This document shows positions 12,301 through 22,900 of a stretch of DNA of 64,000 bases, one piece after another. The notes below the pieces were generated by a model, which was not told where the DNA came from, ran no database searches, and was given only the letters and a program-made list of their open reading frames with translations. Source of the DNA: Periplaneta americana (Eukaryota > Arthropoda > Insecta > Blattodea > Blattidae); contig NC_091120.1 in NCBI RefSeq assembly GCF_040183065.1, positions 177,021,988 to 177,085,987 on the forward strand, given 5' to 3'. The first letter of the stretch is position 1. Each line of letters starts with the position of its first letter. Both the position numbers and the translations under genes were made by a program.

Positions 12301-14685
12301 AAATTGTTTTCCGGACCTATATGGTCATCTGTTATAGCAGGCGGATGTATTAATAATAATAAATTTCATAAACTATGTTGTTAATGTTTCTAAATTTGCA
12401 CTTTTTGTAAATTTGTTTTTCTTAAAAAAAAAAAGTCCTACACAACACAAATTATATTTCACATTAGACATTTTTTTAGTATGTGTAGTTTCCAGGAGAG
12501 CTACATTATCTTTCCAGGGGTTATTTTTGAGATAATTTAATATAAATATTCTATATTCCCAATCTAGTTAATAATGTAGTGACATTATTTCTGTTTTGGT
12601 AGGACACATTCACACACAGCATTTCAATAATGAAATATGGTACATTTCAATGTCTAGAATATACTGATGTGATCATTGTCGATGGCACCAAAATTACGAA
12701 CGTTTGCGTGATCAACTTTTTAATTTTTTTTTTTTATTATGTGTACATTTGTTATTTGTCTGACAGAGGGATAATTCTCCTTTCGACTTCTTGGCATTAG
12801 TTTGTTATCTGTTGGCCTGTATACTTTCGCAAATCTCAGAGGCATGCATTTTATATATGGCATACCTGAAGCAGAATGGTGGTACAAAGTATGCTTTCCA
12901 ATAGGATGATATCCAGCTCGAAAAATGTTGAAATGAATTCATCTGCGACTAGGAGAGATAAACTGCATCCACAATAGCGGCTAAATGAAAACATTTAACT
13001 CACTACATACAAACACTGTTCTAAATCTTGACATCAGCTCAAGTGTTAGTGCACTTGTCTTTCATCCAGGTTGCCTGGGTTCGATACCTGGCCACATCAT
13101 GATGGATAGATAGATAGATTTACTGATATTAGCTCACAAAAGTGCAAACTTAATAATTTAAAAAAAAAAGATCTATATACAAAAGTAATTACACATAATA
13201 AATATACAATTTCCTAAACAAATTAATTTATCGCAAAACTCAGTAATTATTTGTTTAAACTTGCACTTACGTCTAGTTTTAGTGCAACATCATGATGGAA
13301 AAGACTGTGCACAGCATATAAAATATTAGTTTTGGGAATTAATGAAAAGATATCTTTTTTCTGAAGTTTTAAAAGGATTTTTATATATCTCGGCTTACTC
13401 CTGTTTCCCCTCTATTACTCCACCAACTCTCTCCACATTTCCCTTATTTCTCCTGTCATCTGCAGTAGTTGGGAAGTCAGGTTCCTGAGTCAGATATAAG
13501 AAGGGCTTGAACCTAACAGGTACTCGTCTGAGGATGTGACCTGGCTGTCAGGGCTGAGGCATGATGGTCCACTTGTCAGCATCGGAATCACAAATGCCAT
13601 CTGTCAGACTTAGACAATCAGTGCATAATATTATATAGGGTGCACAATGGGCCAAAGCAATCAAGTCCCAGGACTGGCCCTTGAAAATCCAAATCAAACC
13701 AAAGCCCATTCAGGAATTGTTTTGACCAATCCTTTTTTTTTTTCTTCTTCGAAGTTTTGGTCAAACATTTTATACATTCTGTATATCAAGGTATCAGAGT
13801 AGTCTAATGTTATTGTTCCTTTAAAGCATTAAGGTCTTTCATATAAAAGTTGAATATTCTTTCACATAAGGGTGGATTTAATTTGCTAATGAAGCTATTA
13901 GCAGAATGTTTATTTTTTAGTTGAGGGAGCCATTCTTTATCTACTGTAAAATTAAATACCTGAGAGTAAACGTCCCTTAATGTTAGCGTAAGTATAAATT
14001 CTGTATTTTCCTTGTTCTTATATTTATTTGTATATTTCTTGTAGGTGATGAGGTAAAGTCGGAAGAAAGTAAAGAAAACAGCGAAAAAGTTGAAGATATT
14101 GAAGGTCAGCTGAAGGATGTAAACCTCGAGGCTCCACCAGAGGAAACTGCAATAAAACCAGAGCCAGAAGATCAAGAGGATGTTAAAGATGAAGGACTAA
14201 GCAGTGATATTAAGACTGAACCAGAAGAAAAGGACGCTGAGGAAGCGACTGTGGAGGAGGAAGCTGTGGAGCCTATTGCTACAGCTGTCGATACTACGCA
14301 TGCAGCGGTAGCATGCTCTATTGACGGTAATGTGCAATTTGAAGATTCCCTGCAGATAACGTCGGGCCCTATTCCAGGTAAGATAAAGATAAATATAACG
14401 AAATCCCTTCCTGTTGTGGCAGTGAAGGAATCCCAGGCTCAAGGAGAAGCAGAGGCTACCGTGACCGAAGAAAGCACGGATAATGAGTCCAGCACAGTGC
14501 CTGTTGAGACAACCAGGGAAACTAGGGAGGAAGTAATACAAGAGGAAGACGTAAATTCTGGAGAACCTCCTCCCCCTGGAGTCGAACCTGTACAGTTAAA
14601 ACCTCGATTAGTCGGACGAAAACTAACAGAGTTACCCCCAGTGATGAAAGGTACAGAGCTTTCCGGATTATGTTCTATAATGTGA
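226..14685 (+). CDS. Pcf11: Pcf11, pre-mRNA cleavage complex II / transcription termination factor, 3' part (six exons)
   Basis: Partial gene; upstream exons with the RNA polymerase II CTD-interaction domain lie before the window. Exons seen: 226-375, 458-668, 2383-2609, 5296-5519, 5966-6173 and 14045-14685, all with GT-AG junctions and compatible phases, 1661 nt in total. The product bridges the polymerase II CTD and the cleavage/polyadenylation machinery (CF II, with Clp1) in the nucleus. Visible parts, in order: a conserved stretch with LFQKLVATGIV; zinc finger 1 (CSSC then HLDWH); the WYYDVSDWI segment, which in the family lies in the Clp1-binding region; zinc finger 2 (CAVC, EEWHLRS, YHPLC); then an acidic Glu/Lys-rich tail ending LSGLCSIM. 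Intron 5 (6174-14044) is 7.9 kb and packed with mobile elements. The identity is clear from the double zinc-finger module; the exact start of the first exon seen is less sure. Confidence 0.93.
458..668 (+). CDS. Pcf11: Pcf11 exon
   Basis: Starts after the acceptor TTGCAG and ends at the donor AAAGT|GTAAGT, phase 2. It encodes PTEINVDELFQKLVATGIV, a conserved helix-forming stretch upstream of the first zinc finger, followed by a charged linker. Confidence 0.9.
1014..1272 (+). mobile_element. tRNA-derived SINE, family A, near full length
   Basis: Pol III-type head with a B box (GGTTCGAATCC at about 1069-1079), then the family body (GTTACCTGGTTGAGG, GGACCCCGGACTCA) and the 3' end GCGTCGTAAAATAACC plus A-rich tail. 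An 11-bp target duplication ATAGATTTGAT lies at 1003-1013 and 1273-1283. It sits in a Pcf11 intron. Confidence 0.88.
1486..1916 (+). mobile_element. 5'-truncated LINE, (TAAG)n-tail family, degraded copy
   Basis: Encodes the reverse transcriptase C-terminal region: [20 protein letters not shown] and [18 protein letters not shown]. It is about 90% like the copy at 4199-4995 by eye. Flanks share TATTGTTAG (1477-1485 and 1917-1925). Confidence 0.8.
2383..2609 (+). CDS. Pcf11: Pcf11 exon, zinc finger 1 and Clp1-binding region
   Basis: Starts after the acceptor ACTTCCAG and ends at the donor AGAG|GTAAAT. It holds Cys-x2-Cys (CSSC) and the HLDWH histidines of finger 1, then RKWYYDVSDWIQFEEIEDLEER, the most strongly conserved C-terminal block of the family (the last Arg is followed by a codon split across the intron). 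Confidence 0.95.
2846..3645 (+). repeat. Interspersed repeat of unknown family
   Basis: Starts ACTAGCCGTACCCATGTGCT and ends with the stretch AAATCGGTTCAGCCATTATC, a CAGACAGACAGACG run, and TTAATTATATATATTAGGA. Such ends are common in insect interspersed repeats. I cannot assign a class and see no long ORF. Confidence 0.5.
4199..4995 (+). mobile_element. 5'-truncated LINE, (TAAG)n-tail family, best copy
   Basis: Reverse transcriptase C-terminal part in two frames. The first reads VNPEKTNYMIMSRDENI and FRYLGATVTNINDTREEI. The second reads [40 protein letters not shown] and [10 protein letters not shown]. It ends in a TAAG microsatellite (about 4970-4995). A perfect 14-bp target duplication GATAATTAAAGCTC lies at 4185-4198 and 4996-5009. 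The clade is not certain (RTE/Jockey-like). Confidence 0.9.
5296..5519 (+). CDS. Pcf11: Pcf11 exon, zinc finger 2
   Basis: Starts after ATTTTCAG and ends at AAG|GTTAGT, phase 0. It completes the split Ala codon from the previous exon (ERAQSWFE) and encodes the second zinc finger: CAVC, then EEWHLRS, then YHPLCYEDYK. Confidence 0.95.
5966..6173 (+). CDS. Pcf11: Pcf11 exon, acidic linker
   Basis: Starts after ATCCCCAG and ends at AATG|GTGAGT, phase 1. It is very rich in Glu and Lys and is predicted to be disordered. No domain is visible. Confidence 0.85.
6330..6395 (+). repeat. tRNA-like SINE remnant
   Basis: A box/B box-like pair (GGCTGACAGC, GGTTCAAATCC). No tail or target duplication was found. 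Confidence 0.3.
7528..7784. mobile_element. MITE with about 45-bp terminal inverted repeats
   Basis: The left end GAAGGGTACACGGGAAAAAC and the right end mirror each other through about 45 bp with a few mismatches. The flanks share ATGT (7524-7527 and 7785-7788). No coding content; superfamily not assigned. Confidence 0.75.
8381..9166. mobile_element. Non-autonomous hAT-like element
   Basis: Termini CAGAGACTGGAAGTTT and (inverted) CAGAGACCGGAACTTTGGCA. Flanking 8-bp duplications GTTATTAG (8373-8380) and GTTATTTG (9167-9174) differ by one base. 786 bp, no transposase recognised. Subterminal AGGCA motifs include a 34-bp tandem repeat. Confidence 0.85.
8414..8481 (+). repeat. 34-bp tandem repeat, two copies plus a partial
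   Basis: Units 8414-8447 and 8448-8481 start AAAATAGG(C/A)AGGCAAAAAG and end TAAATAGCT. A third, partial unit follows. They lie inside the left end of the hAT-like element. Confidence 0.85.
9212..9400 (+). mobile_element. Old tRNA-derived SINE
   Basis: A tRNA-like head (CACTCAGTAGCATGGTAACA; B box AGTTCAAACC) followed by a body with TTCATGGTTTTCTTCAGCCA. Weakly conserved, no target duplication found. Confidence 0.5.
9969..10620. mobile_element. TA-flanked MITE with about 35-bp inverted repeats
   Basis: Left end CCGTACATACTCGCATATTT; right end inverted CCGTATTTACTCACATAATT. TA dinucleotides at 9967-9968 and 10621-10622 fit a Tc1/mariner/pogo-type target. No ORF. A 29-bp poly(A) run occurs inside. 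Confidence 0.75.
11736..12365 (+). mobile_element. 3' end of an RNase H-bearing LINE
   Basis: Encodes FIKPTYLDFNKQNLLIQSQ, LSVAAFRLATGHDCLAKHL and a Cys/His cluster CPLCNSNQEVDLEHLKIC. The first 100 bp are nearly identical to the last 100 bp of the window, so this is the same family, 5'-truncated here. It ends with TAATAATAATAAA. Confidence 0.8.
12371..13734. other. Pcf11 intron sequence with minor repeats
   Basis: No coding signal. A tRNA-like SINE remnant with B box GGTTCGATACC lies at about 13035-13100 and is followed by a short GATA run (13103-13118). Confidence 0.4.
14045..14685 (+). CDS. Pcf11: Pcf11 last exon
   Basis: Starts after TTCTTGTAG; the split Gly codon then reads GDEVKSEES. 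The exon is acidic (KPEPEDQEDVKDE), then contains EPPPPGVEPVQLKPR and RKLTELPPVMKG, and ends LSGLCSIM before TGA at 14683-14685. A possible donor (AAAG|GTACAG at 14650-14651) lies 35 bp before the stop, so a different last exon cannot be fully excluded. Confidence 0.85.
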
Positions 14686-15258
14686 AGTGTGTCATAGCGT
14701 ACGTTTTACGACATCGAACGTTGAATATGTGAGTGCACAATTGGATTTGTGTGATTGAATGTGTGAAAGTGACATTAGCGAAGAATGTGATAAAAAAAAA
14801 CCCTATGACTTTAAATGAACCGAAAAAAACGAATGCATTTTATTTAGAAAATTGCATAGCACTGAAGTTCATTTTTGCATTTTGGAAGAAAAAAAAAAGT
14901 GTCGTGATTTTTTATTGAACATTTTAGTTATAGACTGTAAAAAGAATCGTTTCATTTTACCATGTAAAGCTATGGTTTGTATATATTAGTAATTTTTGGA
15001 AAAAAAATTATTTTGTTATAAAAAATAGTATCCTTTTCCTGCTTCTCATCCCTATTAACATTACAATGTGTCTTTGATTCTGCAAATTAATCAGGATGGT
15101 TATTATTAGTTTCATGGAGAATTTCCTACATCCTAATGTTCCTTCATTCCATGTAATGATATATTATATAATCATGTGCTTGAGAAACCCCATCATTGTC
15201 TTGCTTTTCTTGTCATGAGAATAGTAAGTGGCAAGTAGATACTAAGAAGAGTTAAGTT

Positions 15259-15264
15259 AATAAA
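15259..15264 (+). terminator. Candidate Pcf11 polyadenylation signal
   Basis: This is a canonical AATAAA hexamer 574 bp after the Pcf11 stop codon and before the convergent NARS2 3' end. It is the only perfect + strand hexamer I noticed there. Its use is inferred. Confidence 0.4.
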
Positions 15265-15805
15265 CAAGAATTAAGTGAAAAAGCTGTATTATTTACAAAT
15301 ACTTCTAAACCTCATCCTTTTCCTATATTTTGTGTCCATGAAGACTTGCATTTATGAATCTACAAGAACTCTTGTTGCCGAGAAAGATCCTGATGTAAAC
15401 ATACGAAGACGACATTTCTTTCATTACATTAGTGGACAGTGATTAATTCTAAATCAAATATGTGTCTAGCCAGCAATTGTTTATTGCAGTGTCTAAAGCA
15501 CGTAGTTTTAATGTCCTATGGGAGAAAAAATTGTAGGTTTGAATCCCTCCTTGGGCATTAATAGTTTTTCATATGAATATGATATTGCTAGTATCAAATA
15601 GACACTCAGTGTCATAGATTTCAAATCATAAGTCTCATCATGTGCTCATATAGTAAAAATAAAAACTGATAAAGATGTGAAAATAACAATTCATATTTTA
15701 CATGAGGATCTTTTCAGCATCAGCTCCCTGAATTTATATGTACATGTCAGCTTTAAAGGAGGTGGGTGCATGGTGCTTGAAATAAAAGACAACACTCACA
15801 AATGT

Positions 15806-15811
15806 TTTAAT
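15806..15811 (-). terminator. Possible NARS2 polyadenylation signal (ATTAAA variant)
   Basis: On the minus strand an ATTAAA variant lies about 50 bp after the NARS2 stop. No AATAAA was seen closer. Weak evidence. Confidence 0.3.
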
Positions 15812-15861
15812 CAATTATAAAATTGACACTACTGCAAAATACAATTGGATGGAATATAATG

Positions 15862-16131
15862 CTATAGCTTGCAGTTATGTGGCCATCGGGGGAATGGTAT
15901 TGTATCTTTAATATTTGGGATACCAAGTATCAGTTGTAAATATCTTTCAAAACCCATTCCGAAACCACCAGAAGGTACATTTCCATATTTTCGGAGCTCC
16001 AAATACCATTCCAAAACTTCATGTAAACCTAGTTTTGTTAATTTATCCTGGAGTTGAGACAGATTGTCTTCACGAAGACTGCCTCCACAAAGTTCTCCTA
16101 CTCTTGGAACCAGTAGGTCTACAGCTGAAAC
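15862..16131 (-). CDS. NARS2: NARS2 exon 4, class II motif 3 and C-terminus
   Basis: This exon is far from the other three. It starts after CTTTTTCTAG and reads [18 protein letters not shown], then [11 protein letters not shown], then motif 3 ([11 protein letters not shown]), and ends WPHNCKL with TAG at 15864-15862. Continuity with exon 3 (K|VSAVDLL, phase 0) and the match to vertebrate NARS2 make the assignment firm. Confidence 0.95.
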   Translation of the reverse strand, partial: VSAVDLLVPRVGELCGGSLREDNLSQLQDKLTKLGLHEVLEWYLELRKYGNVPSGGFGMGFERYLQLILGIPNIKDTIPFPRWPHNCKL

Positions 16132-16615
16132 CTAGAAAAAGAGCAGGTGTTGATTCAACACTTCCTATGTATTATACTGCACTTCATAACAGGTAAAGTC
16201 GATATTTCAACCAATGTTCATCTTAATCGTGCACGTAGGTTTATAATGACCAATTATTATTGAAATCACTATGCATATACAAATTTTTTTGTAATGTCTT
16301 CAGTATCTATTAGTTGTGATGCTCACTGTTGGACTCATGGTACATAGGTTCAAACCCAACTGATGCAAATGGAATTCTAGGTGAGTAAGTCCTGAATAGC
16401 TTCCATCTGATGGAAAAGTAAAGAGTTGGTCCTATTTAGTCAATTTTTATGTACGTAATAAACCCCTCTACTCATAACAAGGCCAAGTTTTTTTGATGAA
16501 AATTTTTCAAAGCTTTTGTGAAAAATTAATAACATAATCTCAATAGCTAAGAAGTGATACCTTGTACCTATAAAATGGTCATTTAGTTTAACTACATTAT
16601 TATTTAGATTAATTA

Positions 16616-16664
<49 letters not shown>

Positions 16665-16894
16665 TTCACGAAACTGGACAGTTAACTAATCTTTTGTCCT
16701 TGAGTAGATCATCTTGCAAAGCAAAAGCATATATAAAAAGTTTGTCTACTTTGAGAAAAGTTATTTTTAAAACATTTGTTTTATTCATCTGCAAATTTAC
16801 AGATGCGATGTAATGTCATACACAATCTTAATTAGCAATAATCTTGTACACAGCATTATTGTATTTGCTACATTCATGGCGAAATAAAGCTGCT

Positions 16895-16947
<53 letters not shown>

Positions 16948-19900
16948 GCCTTCATGTATTAGACCCCAGTGAATGTTACTGTCTCATGCCAGTATTTTTA
17001 GGTAATTCTAAATTTCTTCGTCCTCTTGGGACATAAGATTTGTTTAAGCCATCTAGTATGATCCATCCTCTTGACATGCTCTTTCCATTGGAGTCTTTAT
17101 TGCTGTAGGACGACACAATCAATTTTAAGTTCTTTGAGAATGTCTTCATTCCGACGATGGTCAAGTAATGAACATCCTACAGTTCTTCGCATGAATCACA
17201 TTTTGGCTATTGTTAACAGACTCTCATCACATTTCCTTATCGTCCATGTCTTACTGCCATAAACTATAACCGGTCGTGAAAGGGTCACTAAAATTTGGTA
17301 AACTCATTTGCTAAAATTAATGTCATTATTGGTGGAGGGGTTTGGCGAGGTAGCCATTCCTAGAAAGACTGCAGTGATTGTGCCAACTCACTCCTCAATG
17401 AGATACAGCACTCTCCCTTTCAATTCAAGTGAAAATGAAATGAGCATGACAGTTATACTCTGTCAGATCCTAATTTTGGAGCATAATACTGTAGTTGGCA
17501 TCTCTTTGATTTATATTCTGCTCTGCCTGTCTCTAATTTTTATGAATCAATGAGAAATTGACATACATCAGAATTTGTAGCAACTGCAAATAATTAACAT
17601 AATTAAATTGAAAGTATTTCATTTGAATAATCTCTGTTAATGCAAACCCTTAGCATTTTAATTATTTATTATGTAGATTTTTTTATTCATCTTGTAATTT
17701 ATTATTCATACAAAAGAATAGTATGACAGCGATAGTATCAACTTTATTAATTTAAAATAGTGGAGGCATTCAAATAAAATCAAAAACTCAATGTACAACA
17801 GTCTCTTGTTCGAAATTGTTATGGTAGCAGATTACTAGGAAAATCATGTTTCTGATATTAAATATTAGTACTATTTTTTTAATTAGTTATTTTACGACAC
17901 TTTATCAACTACTATTTTTTTTTACTTGGTTATTTAGCGTCGATGAATTGGTGATAGCGAGATGGTATTTGGCAAGATAAGACCAAGGATTCGCCATTGG
18001 TTACCTGACATTCGCCTTATGGTTTGGAAAAACCTCGGAAAAAGCCCAACCAGGTAATCCGCCCAAGTGGGGATCGAACCTGCACCCGAGTGCAACTTTG
18101 GACCAGCAGGCAAGCACCTTAGCCGACCGAGCTACGTTGGTGGCTACTGTGGTTATCTAGCATCTGAATGAGATGAAAGTGATAATGCCAGCAAAATGAG
18201 TCCGGGGTCCAGCGCTGAAAGTTACCCAGCACTTGCTCTGAATATATCGAGGGAAAACCTCGGAAAAAACTTCAACCATGTAATTTGAAATATGAGTACA
18301 AACTGATGTATATTTTCCATTTGTGAATTATACAAATGCAAAACAAATAAGATGACGTTAACAAATTAAATCATGAAAATTGTCAGCTTACATATAGAAA
18401 TGAACTGTGAAGTAATTGCTAAAGATAAGTTGCGAATTAAACATGATAAAATTAGTAAATTTGTCTGAAAGTGTCTCGAAAGTTTCAGCTGCACTTTCAA
18501 TGTTACTGTGAAGAGGTGAACAGGGGTTAGTTTTGGATTAGCAATAGCTCCTTTTGGTGCTGTTTCTTTTTCTTTTTTATGTCTGAGTAGAGTAGAGACC
18601 ATCATCTAACTTTCAGCCATTTTAAAATCATGAGTGAAGTTTACACAATTTGTAAACCACATTGATGTATAGCGATTTTCTATAGGAAGTGGTCAAAGCA
18701 ATAATATATGCCTAACCAGTAAGAAGTAAAATCTTTAGATTATAATTAACTAGTGAACAAAAATTCTTGTTCAACTTTTAAGTATATTGGACACCAACAT
18801 TCATAATCTCTGTAAAATCGTTAAAATGTGGATTCAAATAACTACATTTAAGTGGCAACCTCCCAGTAATATAAAATGTGTATCATATTCTCAGGATTAA
18901 CAATGAAGTTATTTTCTGATGTAAAATGTGTGTGTATGTGTGTATCCGATGGTGTATCCAATGCCTACCCACTTCACTTGCGTGATTCGGGTTCCGCATA
19001 TTGCGGATAGATGGCAGAACTGTGACCCATTTTATAGTTGTACACCACTTGGCGGGTCACACTGTACATTGATGTAAAATGTAAATATCTTGGTAAAAAG
19101 AACAAAATACGTACTTCAAAGATCTGAGGAAATTTGATTGGATTAGTGGCATAACTGTGCAATTTTCGTGTCCATGGGAATTCATATGCAAGTCATACAC
19201 CTGGACTTAGAGCAGTAATTTATGTTGAGAATAAAAGTTTCTGTACATTTCGTAAATATGAAAGGACAGATGATCTAATTTACATCATTAATCAGTAATT
19301 AATTATGGTATTCAATTTAGCAACAATGTACAAGTCACATGCACTGGAAAGTAAACTAGTCAAAGGGAATTTATTTATTAAACTCAGACAGTAGATCTCT
19401 CATTAATCTGCCTGAAATATCCCTACCAGCACGGCTTTGTTTAATATCTTTGTTGCTTGCAATCAGAAAGTAAATATGGAGGCTCCGTTCTCGAGATTCG
19501 ACAAAGAAGAGTACATGAATACGTGGAAAAATTAAAAAATAGAAGACTGAGCTGATGAAAGCTGATCTGGAAGCCCCACAATCTCGAGCAGTGTGATCAA
19601 TTTCTGATGTGCAAATACTTTCATTCAAGGTAACATAAGATTTACTGTTTTAGCTGCAGTAATTTTTAGGTATAGGCCTATGTCTGCTTATTCCATAATG
19701 CAAGTCCAATTGATATATCGAAAAATGTGGTTGCTCAAAAAAGTGAGAGATCATAAAAGTATATTAAGATTTGTTTCCAATTCCTGCATAGAAATGAAAC
19801 TGAAAGACAGAATTGAATGGAAAGGCTAGTTACAGATGATGAGACATGAATCAATAGAGTACAGAATCGTAGTTCTTCAGTGGAGCTTTATAAGTTAGTA

Positions 19901-22900
19901 TTTCTGCTGCGAAAAACCTTACTTTGATTTTGTTTTTTAATATCTAAGGATCTGTATGTTCTGAGTATGAATGAATGAAAGATTTTCTGTTATTCTTAAA
20001 CACAAGTTCTTAACCCACAATTTCTCATAAACAAAGAGGGACTACCATAAAAGTAATGCTTATCATGACAATGTTTGACCAGGTTTTACTCCCTGCCACA
20101 AATTAAACTACCCAAAAATTGGTGTCTTCTTTACTATCATGTTTTTGGTCCACTAAAATGGGTTTTGCGAGTGAAAGCATCATTTTGGAAGTGTTAAAGT
20201 CGAACATATAGTGCACACACCTTTTGCTTTACAACCAATAAACACCATTTTTCTTAAATAAGAATGTAACCGAATGTTAAAAAGTCTGTAAAAAAAAACA
20301 GATAGCTTATTATGTTGGAAAATATTGCAATTTTATCACTAGGCACATAACCCATGTTTTTATAATAAAGATATCTTTTCTCGGGAAACTTGCACACAGG
20401 ATTTTGGGTATGAAAATCGTGGAATGTATAAGGGATTTTTTGAAAATGGAGATGAAGTTTAATATTTAAGGTGCTATACTTCAGTGAGCCACAGTAATAG
20501 ACTAGGCTTATTTTCATAAAAGACACGTATTTTCCAGGGGCGATTTCTCAGGGCATGCTATGCTTGCTGCGCAAGCTCAATATTTTCGTAGAATGTGCAT
20601 TTCTCAAAATGGGATTACGTACATTAAAATTTATTTTGATTTTTGGAACATTGTATAGGCGTAATACCATCCGCAGGTTGCACACTGCAAGTATCACAAT
20701 GCTTGCTCGTTTCTCGGAGCTACAGGAAAGACATAGAAATAGCGAGAATATGATGCCTTCCTCCTTAGTCCGTCCTAGGCGCACATGCTTCTGTCATGTG
20801 TTGTTTGAAGCTCTGGTCCGAGAGCTACACCAACGACTATTTAACGTTACACAGAGCAGTATCGACAGCGGGAATGTGCTGTGATTTGAGAGTGCAATGT
20901 AATTGTATGAGCGGAATACATGTGTTAGCTGCTGCATGTATTATTAATTCTTAAACATTAATTTGAAGTATTGCAATGAGTTCGGAATTGTGTGTTATTG
21001 AAACCTTATTATTAAATCCATTTTCCCGAAGAACTATTCAAGAGAAGACATACATTATAGAGAATATGTGTGCTTGTTCAGTGCATCTCAATACAGCAAT
21101 ATGCATTGGTTGACAGGGTCGAAAAAAAACTAAATAAATTGTTTTGTTGGCCATGTTTGTTATATTATATGGAACTTCTACATCTGATAAGCGAATATGA
21201 TCCATGATTCATAATGATTTCATAATTATAAAAAAAAATTATTTAGGCTATGTGGGTCTGATTATTTTGATTAATTATGAATTATTATATCCTCCTATCT
21301 TCCCCTATGAATAAAAGAGCAAACCTAACTTTTGTGACTAGCATTCGCCCCTGGTATTTTCCCTAGACCAAAAATACAATAAGCTTACAAATGGAGTAAA
21401 AATTAGTGTTTTGCTGTGGACCAAACTAATAAAAACGATGTATTTCTTTTCGATATTTGTGCTAAAATGGTTTACGTACACATTACCGCAGCTCACTGAA
21501 GTCTTGCTATTGTTTTAAATTCGATGATTTTCACTCCAAAAATAATCCTAACTTCCCGTGCACTAGTTTATCCAATTCCTCTTTTATTTAGGCTCATATT
21601 AAAACCAGTTAATATTTAGGCCTACAACTGACTGAGAGTTGCATAGTGAACTTGACGTATTTCGACATTTTAACGTAAAAAAAAAACTATTTTTAGAACG
21701 AATTAAATACCTTTGAAGAATCATGTACACATTGTTTCATGTAGAAAGGCTTGATGTCATGGGGCCAATCAATAACAAAGACAGGGCAATCGCCTGCGTG
21801 CTTCACGAGATAAAGTTCATGTTCTTTGCTAAGTCCCTGCCCTGTCCTTGCTTGAGAAGTGAAGTTCCCTGAATGTTTTTCCAGGATGTTAATAGCCTGA
21901 TCATAGGTCATGACTTGAAAAGGTTTCTCAAGAACAGACATTATGGAGCCTTCATTTCCATCTGATGAATGTAGAATTTGCACGTCATCAGTACAATCCT
22001 CCATTATTTGCTTTGAAACGTCTTTTATCATACATTCCATTATTTTAACAAGTTCATCTAATGATTCGATGAATGCTGCTTCTGCTTCTATCATGTAGAA
22101 CTCTGCTAAATGAAGCCGGGTCCGAGAATTCTCTGCACGGAATGTTGGGCCAAAAGTGTAAACTTTACTCAGGCCTCTGAAAACCAGATTATTTAATGCA
22201 TTTTCCTCGAATTATGTAGAATTATGGAATACTTCAACAAATTACAATTAAATAAAACTTTACCTAACAACAGCCTCCAGATGTAACTGTCCAGAAACAG
22301 TAAGAAATGCCTTGGAATCGAAGTATGCTTCATCCAACGGCAGCCCTTCTTTTGCCATTTCTTTTAGCATATTCTCACTATCTGGCTTCACTCTAAAGAC
22401 CTCACCTGCTCCTTCACAGTCATTTGAAGTCAAGATAGGAGTGTGTATGTGAATATAGCCATTATTATGTAGATGTTCATTAATAGCACAGGATGCTCTA
22501 TCCCTAACCCTCAATAATGCCCCAAAAATATTGGTCCTGGGTCTTAGGTGCAGATACTGCCTAAGGTAATCCGATGGATACGATTTCCTAGGTGCAAAGG
22601 GATAACCGTCTAATACAATACAAGGGCCAACTACAGTTACATCTTCTGCTGCCAACTCGATTTGTCCATTTTTATTCATAACTAGAGAACCAGCAGCCTC
22701 GATTGCAGCACCGTACGTCAGACTTTCTGGTCGTTTTGATTTTGGAATCAAAACTTGGAGTTTATCTGAACAGGAACCATCATTTACATCAATGAATATA
22801 TTATCTTTCATCTTTCTCATAGCTTTCACCCAACCCTGCAATAGATCAATTTCTTTAATATACATGTGTAAAAACAGGAGTTAGAATGGAAACTTAAAAA

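Larger units (their letters stand above)
14686..15861. other. Convergent 3' region between Pcf11 and NARS2
   Basis: This is Pcf11 3'UTR followed by the NARS2 3'UTR read from the other strand. The + strand is A/T-rich with several poly(A) runs. A canonical AATAAA lies at 15259-15264. A weak tRNA-like trace (GGTTTGAATCC) at about 15535 may be an old SINE. No coding signal is seen. Confidence 0.6.

Noticed and set aside
15869-16196. Two + strand ORFs opposite NARS2 exon 4
   Set aside because: Antisense shadows; the minus strand encodes the conserved synthetase motif 3.
16310-16390. tRNA-like SINE head (GGTTCAAACCC)
   Set aside because: Only the B box fits; no body or tail matches any family here.
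20555-20884. 109-codon ORF as a gene
   Set aside because: It lies inside a hAT-like element, has no recognised domain and shows no splice context.
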